Positions 1-8,042 of a stretch of 64,000 bases of DNA are shown in pieces. Below the pieces are notes generated by a model. That model was not told the origin of the DNA, made no database searches, and worked only from the letters and a program-made list of their open reading frames with translations. The stretch lies in NCBI RefSeq assembly GCF_022808175.1, contig NZ_JALGBX010000011.1:212056-276055 (forward strand). The letters are read 5' to 3'. Source of the stretch: Streptomyces sp. AP-93. GTDB lineage: Bacteria > Actinomycetota > Actinomycetes > Streptomycetales > Streptomycetaceae. Positions within the stretch are counted from its first letter, which is position 1; every line of letters begins with the position of its first letter. A program made the translations under genes and the position numbers.

Positions 1-264
1 CAGGAGACCCGCCCCGGCTGGCACGAGGTCTACTGGCGGAGCGTGGACCACGGGTCCACGCTCTACGACAACTCCCCGATGCCCTATGCCCAGTTCTTCG
101 ACGGGGGCCAGGCCCTCCACGGCCGCACCGGCTACCTGTACGCCCACGGCGGCTCGGCCGGCTGCGTCAACCTCACCGTCCCCGACGCGCGGCGGCTGTG
201 GGACCTGCTCACCGAGGGCGACGCCGTCTACGTGTGGGGCACCAAGCCCGGCACGGAGGGCTGA
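1..264 (+). CDS. L,D-transpeptidase, C-terminal part (5' truncated by window edge)
   Basis: Only the last 87 residues lie in the window; the frame is open to base 1, so the start is outside. The piece shows the YkuD catalytic signature: a conserved His in ALHG and then HGGSAGCVNL, whose Cys is the expected nucleophile. In this family the enzyme forms 3-3 cross-links in peptidoglycan or attaches proteins to it, outside the membrane. A second, complete L,D-transpeptidase follows on the same strand 128 bp downstream, so the two may be neighbouring paralogues. The exact subtype cannot be told without the N-terminus. Confidence 0.85.
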   Translation, partial: QETRPGWHEVYWRSVDHGSTLYDNSPMPYAQFFDGGQALHGRTGYLYAHGGSAGCVNLTVPDARRLWDLLTEGDAVYVWGTKPGTEG

Positions 265-392
265 CTCCCGGCGCACGGACCACTCTTGGGACGGAACGGT
301 GACACGGCCGTACTGTCTCGTGATCCCCCATGTGATTTCCTGGCGATTAAGCGCGCGACTGTCCGTGCGCGGGGGACATGGGGAGAACGATC

Positions 393-1619
393 GTGAAGCT
401 GCAGCCGATACGCGGGCGCGCCCGCACCGGTCTGCCGGCCCTCCTGCTGGGTGCGGCGCTGCTGTTCACCAGCGCGTGCAGCGGTGGCGGAAAGGGTGGC
501 GGCGCCGGCGGGAGCGGGGGCGGCGACGGGGGTACCGGTACGACCGGTACCGAGGCGTCGAAGGCCGTCGTGAGCGTCAAGCCGGACGACGGGGCCAAGG
601 AGGTCGCGACCAGCGGCATCCTCAAGATAACCAGCACCGGCGGCAAGCTCACCACGGTGACGGTCGCCGACACCAAGGGCAACGCGGTGGAGGGCAAGGT
701 CGCCGCGGACGGCGCGAGCTGGGAGCCCGCCCGCCACCTCGCCGCCGCCACCGAGTACAAGGTGCACGCGGTCGCCAAGGACGAGGCCGGCCGCGAGTCC
801 GCGAAGGACACCACCTTCACGACCCTCACGCCCGCCAACACCTTCATCGGGCAGTACACCCCCGAAGACGGATCGACGGTCGGCGTGGGCATGCCGGTCT
901 CGATCAACTTCTCCCGCGGCATCACCAACCCCGAGGCCGTCGAGAAGGCCATCACGGTGACGGCCGAGCCGGCCGTCCCGGTCGAGGGCCACTGGTTCGG
1001 CAACGACCGCCTGGACTTCCGCCCCGAGAAGTACTGGGCCGCGGGCACCAAGGTCACCCTGAAGCTCGAGCTCGACGGGGTCGAAGGCCGCCCGGGGGTC
1101 TACGGCAAGCAGACCCGTACGGTCACCTTCAAGGTCGGCCGCTCCCAGGTCACCACGGTCGACGCCTCCAGCAAGCAGATGCAGGTGGTCCGTGACGGGC
1201 AGGTGCTCAAGAACGTCCCGATCACCGCGGGCGCCCCGTCGACGACCACGTACAACGGTCAGATGGTCATCAGCGAGAAGTACAAGGTGACCCGGATGAA
1301 CGGCGCCACCGTCGGCTTCGGCGGGGAGTACGACATCTCCGACGTCCCGCACGCCATGCGGCTGACCACCTCCGGCACCTTCGTCCACGGCAACTACTGG
1401 GCCTCGTCGGGCACGTTCGGCTCCGCGAACGTCAGCCACGGCTGCGTGGGCCTCAAGGACGTCCGAGGCGCCGGCGACGGCACCCAGCCCGCCGCCTGGT
1501 TCTTCAACGAGTCGCTGATCGGCGACGTGGTCATCGTGAAGAACTCCAAGGACAAGACCGTCGCCCCCGACAACGGCCTCAACGGCTGGAACATGGACTG
1601 GGCGGAGTGGATCAAGTAA
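393..1619 (+). CDS. Lipoprotein L,D-transpeptidase with Ig-like domains
   Basis: A secreted peptidoglycan cross-linking enzyme. The N-terminus has a basic stretch, a hydrophobic segment and a lipobox ending LFTSAC, then a Gly-rich linker; two Ig-like regions follow, and the YkuD domain is C-terminal with HGNYW and SHGCVGLKD (catalytic Cys). This architecture matches the family of actinobacterial Ldt lipoproteins that act on mature peptidoglycan. I prefer GTG 393 because GGGAG lies 7 bases before it; ATG 378 is in frame but its purine run sits only 2 bases away. A perfect 17-bp hairpin follows the stop. Function is secure; the substrate stem peptide is inferred from the family. Confidence 0.93.
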   Translation: MKLQPIRGRARTGLPALLLGAALLFTSACSGGGKGGGAGGSGGGDGGTGTTGTEASKAVVSVKPDDGAKEVATSGILKITSTGGKLTTVTVADTKGNAVEGKVAADGASWEPARHLAAATEYKVHAVAKDEAGRESAKDTTFTTLTPANTFIGQYTPEDGSTVGVGMPVSINFSRGITNPEAVEKAITVTAEPAVPVEGHWFGNDRLDFRPEKYWAAGTKVTLKLELDGVEGRPGVYGKQTRTVTFKVGRSQVTTVDASSKQMQVVRDGQVLKNVPITAGAPSTTTYNGQMVISEKYKVTRMNGATVGFGGEYDISDVPHAMRLTTSGTFVHGNYWASSGTFGSANVSHGCVGLKDVRGAGDGTQPAAWFFNESLIGDVVIVKNSKDKTVAPDNGLNGWNMDWAEWIK

Positions 1620-1639
1620 CCCTGATCGTCGCCTAGTCC

Positions 1640-1676
1640 GGTGGCCCGGTGCTGTGACCCACAGCACCGGGCCACC
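1640..1676. terminator. Perfect 17-bp hairpin after the L,D-transpeptidase
   Basis: GGTGGCCCGGTGCTGTG (1640-1656) pairs exactly with 1660-1676 across a 3-base loop, 20 bases after the stop codon. There is no long T-tract, which is usual for streptomycete terminators. Confidence 0.8.
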
Positions 1677-1704
1677 TGCCGTTAACCGGCGCTAACCTTC
1701 CCGT

Positions 1705-2472
1705 ATGACCATCTCTCTCGAAGTCTCCGAAGGCGTCGGCGTCATCCGGCTGGACCGGCCGCCCATGAACGCCCTGGACATCGCCACCCAGGACCGGCTG
1801 CGCGAGCTCGCCGTCGAGGCGACCGACCGGGCCGACGTCCGCACGGCTCTCATCTACGGCGGCGAGAAGGTGTTCGCGGCCGGCGCGGACATCAAGGAGA
1901 TGCAGACGATGGACCACGCGGCCATGGTCGCCCGGTCCCGCGGACTGCAGGACGCCTTCACCGCCGTGGCCCGGATCCCCAAGCCCGTGGTCGCGGCCGT
2001 CACCGGCTACGCCCTGGGTGGCGGCTGCGAGCTGGCCCTCTGCGCGGACTACCGGATCGCCGCCGACAACGCGAAGCTCGGCCAGCCCGAGATCCTGCTC
2101 GGCCTGATCCCCGGCGCGGGCGGCACCCAGCGGCTGTCCCGGCTGATCGGCCCCTCCAAGGCGAAGGACCTCATCTTCACCGGCCGCATGGTCAAGGCGG
2201 ACGAGGCACTGACCCTCGGCCTCGTGGACCGGGTCGTACCGGCCGCCGAGGTCTACGAGCAGGCGTACGCGTGGGCCGCGAAGCTGGCGCAGGGCCCGGC
2301 CCTCGCGCTGCGTGCCGCCAAGGAGTGCGTGGACGCGGGGCTGGAGGCCGACATCGACACCGGGCTGACCATCGAACGGGGCTGGTTCGCGGGCCTGTTC
2401 GCCACCGAGGACCGCGAGCGCGGGATGCGCAGCTTCGTCGAGGAGGGGCCGGGCAAGGCCAAGTTCCTTTAG
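1705..2472 (+). CDS. Enoyl-CoA hydratase/isomerase family protein
   Basis: A 255-residue crotonase-fold protein of normal length. The oxyanion-hole regions are visible as AAGADIKEM (about residues 53-61) and ALGGGCELA (about 97-105), followed by GLIPGAGGTQRL, which carries the second acidic position of true hydratases. The likely reaction is hydration of a trans-2-enoyl-CoA in fatty acid or amino acid degradation, in the cytoplasm. No ribosome-binding site is evident before ATG 1705 (CTTCCCGT), so the message may be leaderless. It stands alone between a strong terminator and an unrelated ATPase gene, which gives no clue to its substrate. Confidence 0.9.
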   Translation: MTISLEVSEGVGVIRLDRPPMNALDIATQDRLRELAVEATDRADVRTALIYGGEKVFAAGADIKEMQTMDHAAMVARSRGLQDAFTAVARIPKPVVAAVTGYALGGGCELALCADYRIAADNAKLGQPEILLGLIPGAGGTQRLSRLIGPSKAKDLIFTGRMVKADEALTLGLVDRVVPAAEVYEQAYAWAAKLAQGPALALRAAKECVDAGLEADIDTGLTIERGWFAGLFATEDRERGMRSFVEEGPGKAKFL

Positions 2473-2684
2473 GGACGGCACTCTTGTCGGCATCCTCGCC
2501 GGGTCCGCGCCGGGGTCTTCGCCGGGTCTTCCCCGGCGTCATTCCTGTGGGTGGATTAGCCAGGCCTTAAGGCAGCCTTAAGGCGAGCCGGTGATCCACT
2601 CTGGGTGACCAGCGTTGTGCCGTGCGTCACCGCAGGTCAGCGGGGTGCGATGGCCCCCGGGTTGCCGATTGCATATGCCAGGAC

Positions 2685-2719
2685 GACCCCTCGGAATCAA
2701 AGATCCCGGGGGGTCTTTT
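2685..2719 (+). terminator. Weak hairpin with T-run
   Basis: GACCCC (2685-2690) pairs with GGGGTC (2710-2715), followed directly by TTTT. It lies between the hydratase and the start of the RsbW-like gene. The 19-base loop makes it a weak candidate. Confidence 0.4.
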
Positions 2720-2766
2720 CCTGCGGAACGGCCCGAACGGCCGTACCGGCCCTCCATGATGGGTGC

Positions 2767-3270
2767 ATGGCGGGTCTGGAGGGTGTGGAACAGCCGCGGC
2801 AGCGCAGTAGCGCTTCCGCCGTACGGCTCACGGCGGCCCTGGAGGACGAACTCGGCCTCAAAGCCCTGGAGTTGTACGGGAATCCGGCCGAGGCGGAGGT
2901 GACGCTGCCGTCGATGCCCGAGTCGGCGAGCACCGCCCGCCGGCTCACGCAGTGCGTGGTCGTCCGCCTGTGGGGGCTCTCGCCGCAGATCGCCGAGCAC
3001 ACGGTCCTGCTCGTATCGGAGCTCGTGGGCAACGCCGTCCGCCACACGGGAGCCCGGTCCTTCGGTTTACGGATGCTCAGGCGGCGCGGCTGGATCCGCG
3101 TGGAAGTGCGCGACCCCTCGCGCGGACTGCCCTGTCTCATGCCGGTCCACGAGATGGACACCACCGGCCGGGGGCTGTTCCTCGTCGACAAGCTCTCGGA
3201 CCGCTGGGGCGCGGACCTGCTGCCGCGCGGGAAGATCACCTGGTTCGAGATGCGGGTCGCGGACCGCTAG
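2767..3270 (+). CDS. RsbW-like ATP-binding protein (HATPase_c_2, anti-sigma kinase type)
   Basis: A 167-residue protein with the GHKL ATPase fold of the RsbW/SpoIIAB type. The N-box is ELVGNAVRHTGA, the G1 region is VEVRDPSRGLP and the G2 region is TTGRGLFLVDKLSDRWG. Streptomyces encodes dozens of such small ATPases, some of which bind SigB-like sigma factors or anti-sigma antagonists; the partner is not encoded next to it. The frame extends upstream to 2605, but ATG 2767 gives a normal family length and avoids reading through the hairpin at 2685. The kinase role is inferred from the family. Confidence 0.8.
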   Translation: MAGLEGVEQPRQRSSASAVRLTAALEDELGLKALELYGNPAEAEVTLPSMPESASTARRLTQCVVVRLWGLSPQIAEHTVLLVSELVGNAVRHTGARSFGLRMLRRRGWIRVEVRDPSRGLPCLMPVHEMDTTGRGLFLVDKLSDRWGADLLPRGKITWFEMRVADR

Positions 3271-3305
3271 GAGCCCCCCGAACGCCAGAAACCCCCCGAA
3301 CGCCA

Positions 3306-3345
3306 GAAACCCCCTGTCGCCGTTGTGGGGCGCTGTGGGGGTTTC
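3306..3345 (+). terminator. GAAACCCCC hairpin terminator with upstream direct repeat
   Basis: GAAACCCCC (3306-3314) pairs with GGGGGTTTC (3337-3345). Just before it the unit CCCCCGAACGCCAGAAAC is present twice in a row (about 3276-3310), so one half of the stem appears duplicated. Confidence 0.55.
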
Positions 3346-3620
3346 ATGGGTGTGCCGAGGATCGAAGGGGTGTGATCCTCGGCAGGGACTTCGCTCGGGT
3401 CAACGGGAAGCCGTGGTTCCGACTATGGCAGACGAGGGGCCAAATGCCAAAAGTCCCAAGTTGGACATAAGTGTGCATATCCTAAGACTTTCTACCTAAA
3501 TCCTAGGTGAGATGGGCCACCGGCCTCGTAATCAGTGCATAAAGATCGACCGCTCTGCGTGAATCGTTGATCACGTAGCGGACAGTGGCCGGGTGGCACC
3601 GGTTCGGCCGAAGGTCCCGA
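3346..3620. other. AT-richer intergenic region upstream of the deacetylase-like gene
   Basis: No coding frame is supported here. The segment from about 3450 to 3560 is clearly AT-richer than its neighbours and includes TCCTAGG within CTAAATCCTAGGTGAG. It probably carries the promoter of the downstream lipoprotein pair, but I cannot assign -10 and -35 boxes with confidence. Confidence 0.4.
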
Positions 3621-4460
3621 ATGGGGTCAATCAATGCCTACACGGGCATCCACCCCTTAAATGGGCGGGTGCTCTGCTACCCGGACCGCCGATCCGCTCT
3701 CCGTGCCGGCGCGGCGGTCGCCGCCGGCGCCTTCGCCGCCGCCTGTAGTGCCCCCGCCGGCCCCGCGGCCCCGGCGAAGGCCGCCCCGGACAAACCGGCG
3801 GCCCCGGCCAAGGCGGCCCGGGCGAAGGCGGCCCCCGCCCCGCGCCGGTTCGCGGGTCAGCCCGTGGAGATCGGGCACGGTCCCCGCGGCCGGCCCGGCG
3901 TCGCGCTCACCTTCCACGGCAACGGCGACCCCGCCATCGCCAAGGCGGTGCTCGCCGAGGCGGAACGGGCGGGCGCGCGGGTCACCGTACTGGCCATCGG
4001 CGCCTGGCTCGACGCCCACCCGGAGATGGCCCGCCGGATCCTGGACGGCGGCCACGAGCTCGGCAACCACACCCAGCGCCACCTCGCGATCAACGCCATG
4101 CCCGAGGAGCAGGCGTACGCCGAGATCACCGGCTGCGCCGACCGGCTCAAACGGCTGACCGGCTCCATCGGCACCTGGTTCCGCCCGTCCCAGACCCAGT
4201 ACGCCACCCCCCTGGTGCGAAAACTGGCCCAGCGGGCGGGCTACCCGCACGTCCTCTCGTACGACGTGGACTCCCTCGACTTCACCTCGCCCGGTGCCGC
4301 GGCCGTCGTCCGCACCGTCATCGGCCCGATCCAAGGCGGATCGGTGGTGAGCCTGCACTTCGGCTACGCGGACACGGTCGACGCGATGCCACCCCTCCTC
4401 GAAGAACTCGCACGCCGCAAACTGCGCGCGGTGACCACCACGGAGCTGCTGACCCCATGA
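3621..4460 (+). CDS. Polysaccharide deacetylase-like lipoprotein with altered NodB motifs
   Basis: A 279-residue secreted protein. The N-terminus has DRRSALRAG followed by a hydrophobic stretch and AAAC (Cys about 42), which suggests a lipoprotein exported possibly by Tat. An Ala/Pro/Lys linker precedes a NodB-like domain. The metal-binding motif 2 is intact (NHTQRH, about 149-154), but motif 1, normally TFDDG, reads TFHGNGD (about 97-103), so the usual catalytic base Asp is replaced. Later motifs also differ (FRPSQTQY, DVDSLDF, SLHFGY). I chose ATG 3621 because AAGG lies 6 bases upstream; GTG 3585 and GTG 3669 are alternatives. Its stop overlaps the next start, so the two are coupled. Enzymatic activity is uncertain. 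Confidence 0.8.
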   Translation: MGSINAYTGIHPLNGRVLCYPDRRSALRAGAAVAAGAFAAACSAPAGPAAPAKAAPDKPAAPAKAARAKAAPAPRRFAGQPVEIGHGPRGRPGVALTFHGNGDPAIAKAVLAEAERAGARVTVLAIGAWLDAHPEMARRILDGGHELGNHTQRHLAINAMPEEQAYAEITGCADRLKRLTGSIGTWFRPSQTQYATPLVRKLAQRAGYPHVLSYDVDSLDFTSPGAAAVVRTVIGPIQGGSVVSLHFGYADTVDAMPPLLEELARRKLRAVTTTELLTP

Positions 4461-5653
4461 CGACCACCCGCCTTCCCCGGAAGGCCACCGCGTTGCTGGC
4501 CGGTCTGGTCCTCGCCGCCCTGACCGGCTGCGGAGCGGCCGACAAGGGACCCGCCGAGGCCCTCGGTACGAAGGGGCCCGCCGCGCCCGCCAAGGCGGTA
4601 CCGGCCGTACCGGCCGCGCCTCCGGGCCTGGCCGGAATGCCGCCGCTCCTCGATCCGAACGACGTGTACGCGGCCGACCGGCCGAACAAACTCTCCCCGG
4701 TGGTCAAGGACTTCCCGTCCCGCGTGTACGTGCCGAACACCACCTCCAACACGGTGTCCGTCATCGACCCGGTGACGTACAAGGTCATCGACACCATCCC
4801 CGTCGGCGTCCAGCCCCAGCACGTGGTCCCGTCCTGGGACATGAAGACCCTCTGGGTCAATAACAACCGGGGCCACACGCTCACCCCGATCAACCCGGCC
4901 ACCGGCGAGGCCGGCAAGCCCGTCGAGGTGCACGACCCGTACAACCTGTACTTCACGCCCAACGGCAAGTACGCGGTGGTCATGGCCTCGATGGACAAGG
5001 AGCTGGTCTTCCGCGATCCGCACACGATGGACCGCGTGAAAACCGTCCCCGTGAGCTGTTTCGGCGTCAATCACGCGGACTTCTCCGCGGACGGCCGCTA
5101 CTTCATCGTGAGCTGCGAGTTCTCCGGCGAACTGCTCAAGGTCGACACCGAGAAGATGGAGGTCGTCGGCCAGCAGAAACTGCCCTTCGAGGGCGCGATG
5201 CCACAGGACGTCAAGGTCTCGCCGGACGGAAAGACCTTCTACGTCGCGGACATGATGGCGCACGGCATGTGGGTGCTCGGCGGCGACAAGTTCGAGACCC
5301 CCAAGCTGCTGCCCACCGGAAAGGGCTGCCACGGCCTCTACGTCAGCCGCGACTCCAAGGAGATGTACGTCTCCAACCGGGGCGAAGGGTCCGTCTCCGT
5401 CTTCGACTTCACGCAGAACAAGCTGACGAAGAAGTGGGAGCTGCCCGACGGCGGCAGCCCCGACATGGGCGGGGTCTCCGCCGACGGCAAGGTGCTGTGG
5501 CTCTCGGGCCGCTACAACTCCGAGGTCTACGCCATCGACACCACCACCGGCAAGCAGCTCGCCAGGATCCCGGTGGGCGGCGGACCGCACGGCCTCGCCG
5601 TCTACCCGCAGCCCGGCCGCTACTCCCTCGGCCACACCGGCATCTTCCGGTAG
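4457..5653 (+). CDS. YVTN-family beta-propeller lipoprotein
   Basis: A 398-residue protein with a lipoprotein signal (LAGLVLAALTGCG) and about seven repeats typical of YncE/YVTN propellers, for example YVPNTTSNTVSVIDPVTYKV and MYVSNRGEGSVSVFD. Such propellers usually bind ligands or partners on the outer face of the membrane, and no catalytic residues can be assigned. ATG 4457 overlaps the TGA of the deacetylase-like gene (ATGA), so both are expected from one message and may act together at the cell surface. The joint function is not known to me. Confidence 0.88.
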   Translation: MTTTRLPRKATALLAGLVLAALTGCGAADKGPAEALGTKGPAAPAKAVPAVPAAPPGLAGMPPLLDPNDVYAADRPNKLSPVVKDFPSRVYVPNTTSNTVSVIDPVTYKVIDTIPVGVQPQHVVPSWDMKTLWVNNNRGHTLTPINPATGEAGKPVEVHDPYNLYFTPNGKYAVVMASMDKELVFRDPHTMDRVKTVPVSCFGVNHADFSADGRYFIVSCEFSGELLKVDTEKMEVVGQQKLPFEGAMPQDVKVSPDGKTFYVADMMAHGMWVLGGDKFETPKLLPTGKGCHGLYVSRDSKEMYVSNRGEGSVSVFDFTQNKLTKKWELPDGGSPDMGGVSADGKVLWLSGRYNSEVYAIDTTTGKQLARIPVGGGPHGLAVYPQPGRYSLGHTGIFR

Positions 5654-5711
5654 GGCGCGAGCGCGCGGACACCGCTTCGCGCGGAGACTGCTTCACGCGG
5701 AGAACGCGGGC

Positions 5712-5744
5712 GTGCCCCGGGAGCTCGCACAGCTCCCGGGGCAC
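5712..5744. terminator. Bidirectional terminator between the propeller gene and the P450
   Basis: GTGCCCCGGGAGCT (5712-5725) pairs perfectly with 5731-5744 across a 5-base loop, with TTTC after it on the + strand. It separates convergent genes. Confidence 0.85.
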
Positions 5745-5768
5745 TTTCAACCGCTCACCGACGCCTCC

Positions 5769-7007
5769 TCACCAGGCGACGGGGAGCCGCTCGGGGAGGC
5801 GCTTGATGAAGCCGGTCCGCCATACGAGGTTCTCCGCCGGCACCGCGAGACGCAGCTCGGGCAGCCGCTCGACCAGCACCTCCAGCGCGATCTCGGCGTG
5901 CGCCCGGCCCAGCGCGGAAGCCGGGCAGAAGTGCCGGCCCGCGCCGAAGGCGAGGTTGGCGTGGGAGCCCTCGCGCTCCAGGTCCAGCTCGTCGGGGTTC
6001 TCGAAGGCCTCCGGGTCGAAGTTGGCCCCCTCCAGCAGGACGAGGACCAGCTCGCCCTCCCTGACCAGCACGTCCCCGACCTGGATGTCCGCCATCGCGA
6101 TGCGCGGCAGGCCGTCGCCCACGGACAGGTTCCAGCGGAGCAGCTCGTCCACGGCCTTGCCCATGCGCTCCGGGTGAGCGCGCAGGTACCCGATGAGCTC
6201 GGGCTTCTGCAGCAGCGCCAGGACCGCCAGGGTCAGGAACGCGGAGGTGGAGACGGCGCCGGCCCCGAAGAGGGAGACGGCGACGGTGGCGAACATGTCG
6301 TCGGTCAGGTGCGCCGACTCCGGGTCCGCCTCCTTCAGCTCGGCGAACTTGCCGAGGAGCCCCGTACGCTCCTCGGCAGGCAGCGCCAGCTGCGCCTTCA
6401 ACTGGTCCTCGAAGTAGCCGACGTCCTTGTACCAGTTGAGCGCCGAGTCGGCGAACGGCTCGCGCGCGGTCATGAACGCGACGTCCAGCCCCGACATCAG
6501 GCGCCGCCAGTCCTCGAACGGCACGCCCAGCACCTGGCAGTGCATGGCCGCCGAGAAGGGATCGGCGAACCCGGCCCGCAGGTCGGCGGGCCCCCCTTCG
6601 GTGACGAGCTGGTCGATGAGCTCGCCGGCCTTCGCGCGCAGCCAGTCCTGCAGGCCCTTCTGGCGCGGGTTGAGCGCCTTCATGACCGCGTTGCGCAGTC
6701 CGGCGCTGTTGATGTTCCCCATGTTGTTGACGACCTCGGGCGGGATCGTCAGCGCGTACTGGCGCGGGACGCCGGCATTGGCCGTGTCCTTGAGGCTGAA
6801 GCGCTCGTCCTCCAGCACCTGCTTGGCCAGCGCGTAACTGCTCACCAGCCAGGCCGGATCCCCGGTGAGGGTACGGACCTTCGCGACCGGCGCCTTCTCG
6901 CGCAGCCAGGTGCACTCCTCGGGGAGCACGTCGCCGCGCCGCGAGAGGGGGAAGTCGATGAGGGGCTCGGCGGTCTGTCCCGTGCCCTCAAGCTGCTCGA
7001 CGCTCAT
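5769..7007 (-). CDS. Cytochrome P450, CDPS-associated tailoring enzyme
   Basis: A 412-residue bacterial P450. ExxR is ELLR (about 288-291). The heme loop is FGAGRHFC with Cys 361, followed by PASALGRA rather than the common LGAPLAR. The I-helix motif reads GAGAVST (about 248-254), so the usual acidic residue and first Thr of AGxDTT are Val and Ser. ATG 7007 has GAAGGG 7 bases upstream; longer frames read low-complexity sequence. The start lies 20 bp inside the end of the cyclodipeptide synthase gene, so it is translationally coupled and the substrate is very likely the diketopiperazine made there. Related pairs carry out C-C or C-N coupling, dimerisation or nucleobase addition; which of these applies is not visible. 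Confidence 0.93.
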   Translation of the reverse strand: MSVEQLEGTGQTAEPLIDFPLSRRGDVLPEECTWLREKAPVAKVRTLTGDPAWLVSSYALAKQVLEDERFSLKDTANAGVPRQYALTIPPEVVNNMGNINSAGLRNAVMKALNPRQKGLQDWLRAKAGELIDQLVTEGGPADLRAGFADPFSAAMHCQVLGVPFEDWRRLMSGLDVAFMTAREPFADSALNWYKDVGYFEDQLKAQLALPAEERTGLLGKFAELKEADPESAHLTDDMFATVAVSLFGAGAVSTSAFLTLAVLALLQKPELIGYLRAHPERMGKAVDELLRWNLSVGDGLPRIAMADIQVGDVLVREGELVLVLLEGANFDPEAFENPDELDLEREGSHANLAFGAGRHFCPASALGRAHAEIALEVLVERLPELRLAVPAENLVWRTGFIKRLPERLPVAW

Positions 7008-7788
7008 CGACGGTCCCTTCGGTTGGTGCGGTGTGCGTGTGCGTGTGCGCGTGCGGGTTCGTGCTCGCGCGGTTCGGGTTGCCCTGCGCCTTTTCGGCCG
7101 CCTCGGGGCGGACCACGGCGTATGCCTGGTTCCTCGTCGCGCGCAGTCCCCCACCGCGCGCGAAGAGGACGTCGGTCATCGGCATCTTGACGTGGTAGGC
7201 CGCCACGGAGGACGGCACGTCGAGAATGCTCGGGGTGTCGATGAAGAACGGCAGCTCGGCTGCCATGTAATCGAAACACACCTGCAACTGTGCGTCGGTG
7301 ATGGATTCACCTTCCGGCAACTTGGATCCGACAAAGTGCAGGGCCATTTCCTCGCAGCCCTTGCGGAATTCGTCGTCGGTCTCCAGGAAATGGAGTACGC
7401 GTCGGTGCAGAAGTTGGTAGACGGGGTTCGTCTGGAACTCCGAAAGTGCCCTCACTCGGATCTCGGCATGCTGAGGCCCTGATTCCTCCACGCCCTTGAG
7501 AATCCTTCGCCGGACTGCCTTGATTTCCTTCGTAGCACGCTTCTCGGCGTGTTCCTGGGTGTAGCCGAATGCGGCGAACATCCGGTCCACGTGGAGGTCT
7601 GCGTACACGAAGTCGACCTGTGCGAAGCGGGTCGTGGCCCATCGGGTGAGGCTGGATATGCGCTCGGAGCTGAAGTAGCTGTTTCCAGGACTCACTCCGA
7701 TGAGCACATGGTCGCCGTCTTCCCAGATGTGGTGGCAAGTGCGGGTGAAGGGCAGAACTTCGAATGATGCGTCAGCTGTGATCGTCAC
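6988..7788 (-). CDS. Cyclodipeptide synthase (NYH subfamily)
   Basis: A 266-residue tRNA-dependent cyclodipeptide synthase, which joins two aminoacyl groups from charged tRNAs into a 2,5-diketopiperazine. The hallmark GVSPGNSYF gives Ser33 as nucleophile and Asn36. DYMAAELPF gives Tyr174 and Glu178, and AAYHVKMP gives Tyr198 and His199. All are offset by exactly 4 from AlbC numbering (S37, N40, Y178, E182, Y202, H203), and N, Y and H place it in the NYH subfamily. GTG 7788 is preceded by AAGGG at 11 bases. The last 30 residues are a low-complexity tail (HAHTHTHT) that overlaps the P450 start. The amino acids used cannot be read with confidence from the sequence alone. Confidence 0.93.
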   Translation of the reverse strand: MTITADASFEVLPFTRTCHHIWEDGDHVLIGVSPGNSYFSSERISSLTRWATTRFAQVDFVYADLHVDRMFAAFGYTQEHAEKRATKEIKAVRRRILKGVEESGPQHAEIRVRALSEFQTNPVYQLLHRRVLHFLETDDEFRKGCEEMALHFVGSKLPEGESITDAQLQVCFDYMAAELPFFIDTPSILDVPSSVAAYHVKMPMTDVLFARGGGLRATRNQAYAVVRPEAAEKAQGNPNRASTNPHAHTHTHTAPTEGTVDERRAA

Positions 7789-7919
7789 CTGTGTGATCGC
7801 CCTTGTTGCCGCTTGTCCCTGGGAGCCCTGCGCTCCCGGTGTGGCGGCAATGTCGCTACGTTATGCCGTGGTCCCGGAGCGTGACAAGTGGGGGCTTGAA
7901 TTGTTGGCTGGAATTATCG

Positions 7920-7936
7920 CTTCCGCACTACGGAAG
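7920..7936. promoter_or_regulatory. Inverted repeat upstream of the CDPS gene
   Basis: CTTCCG (7920-7925) and CGGAAG (7931-7936) form a perfect 6-bp inverted repeat with a 5-base centre, in an AT-rich stretch 132 bp upstream of the CDPS start and 107 bp upstream of the EF-hand gene. It could be an operator or a small terminator; nothing distinguishes the two. Confidence 0.3.
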
Positions 7937-8042
7937 AGTAATTGAATATCTATCTGCCGCTCGAACGGGACCCGGGGCGTGAGGGGTCCGGGCATGCCGC
8001 TACCCTGAGCCGGTCAACAAGCACCAAGAAGGGGTGGACCCA

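Noticed and set aside
228..1667. Long minus-strand open frame opposite the L,D-transpeptidase
   Set aside because: It is the GC-skew shadow of a well-supported + strand gene, with no domain or start signal.
7700..7945. Small + strand frame upstream of the CDPS gene as a regulator or peptide
   Set aside because: It overlaps the CDPS start on the other strand and has no recognisable domain or ribosome-binding site.
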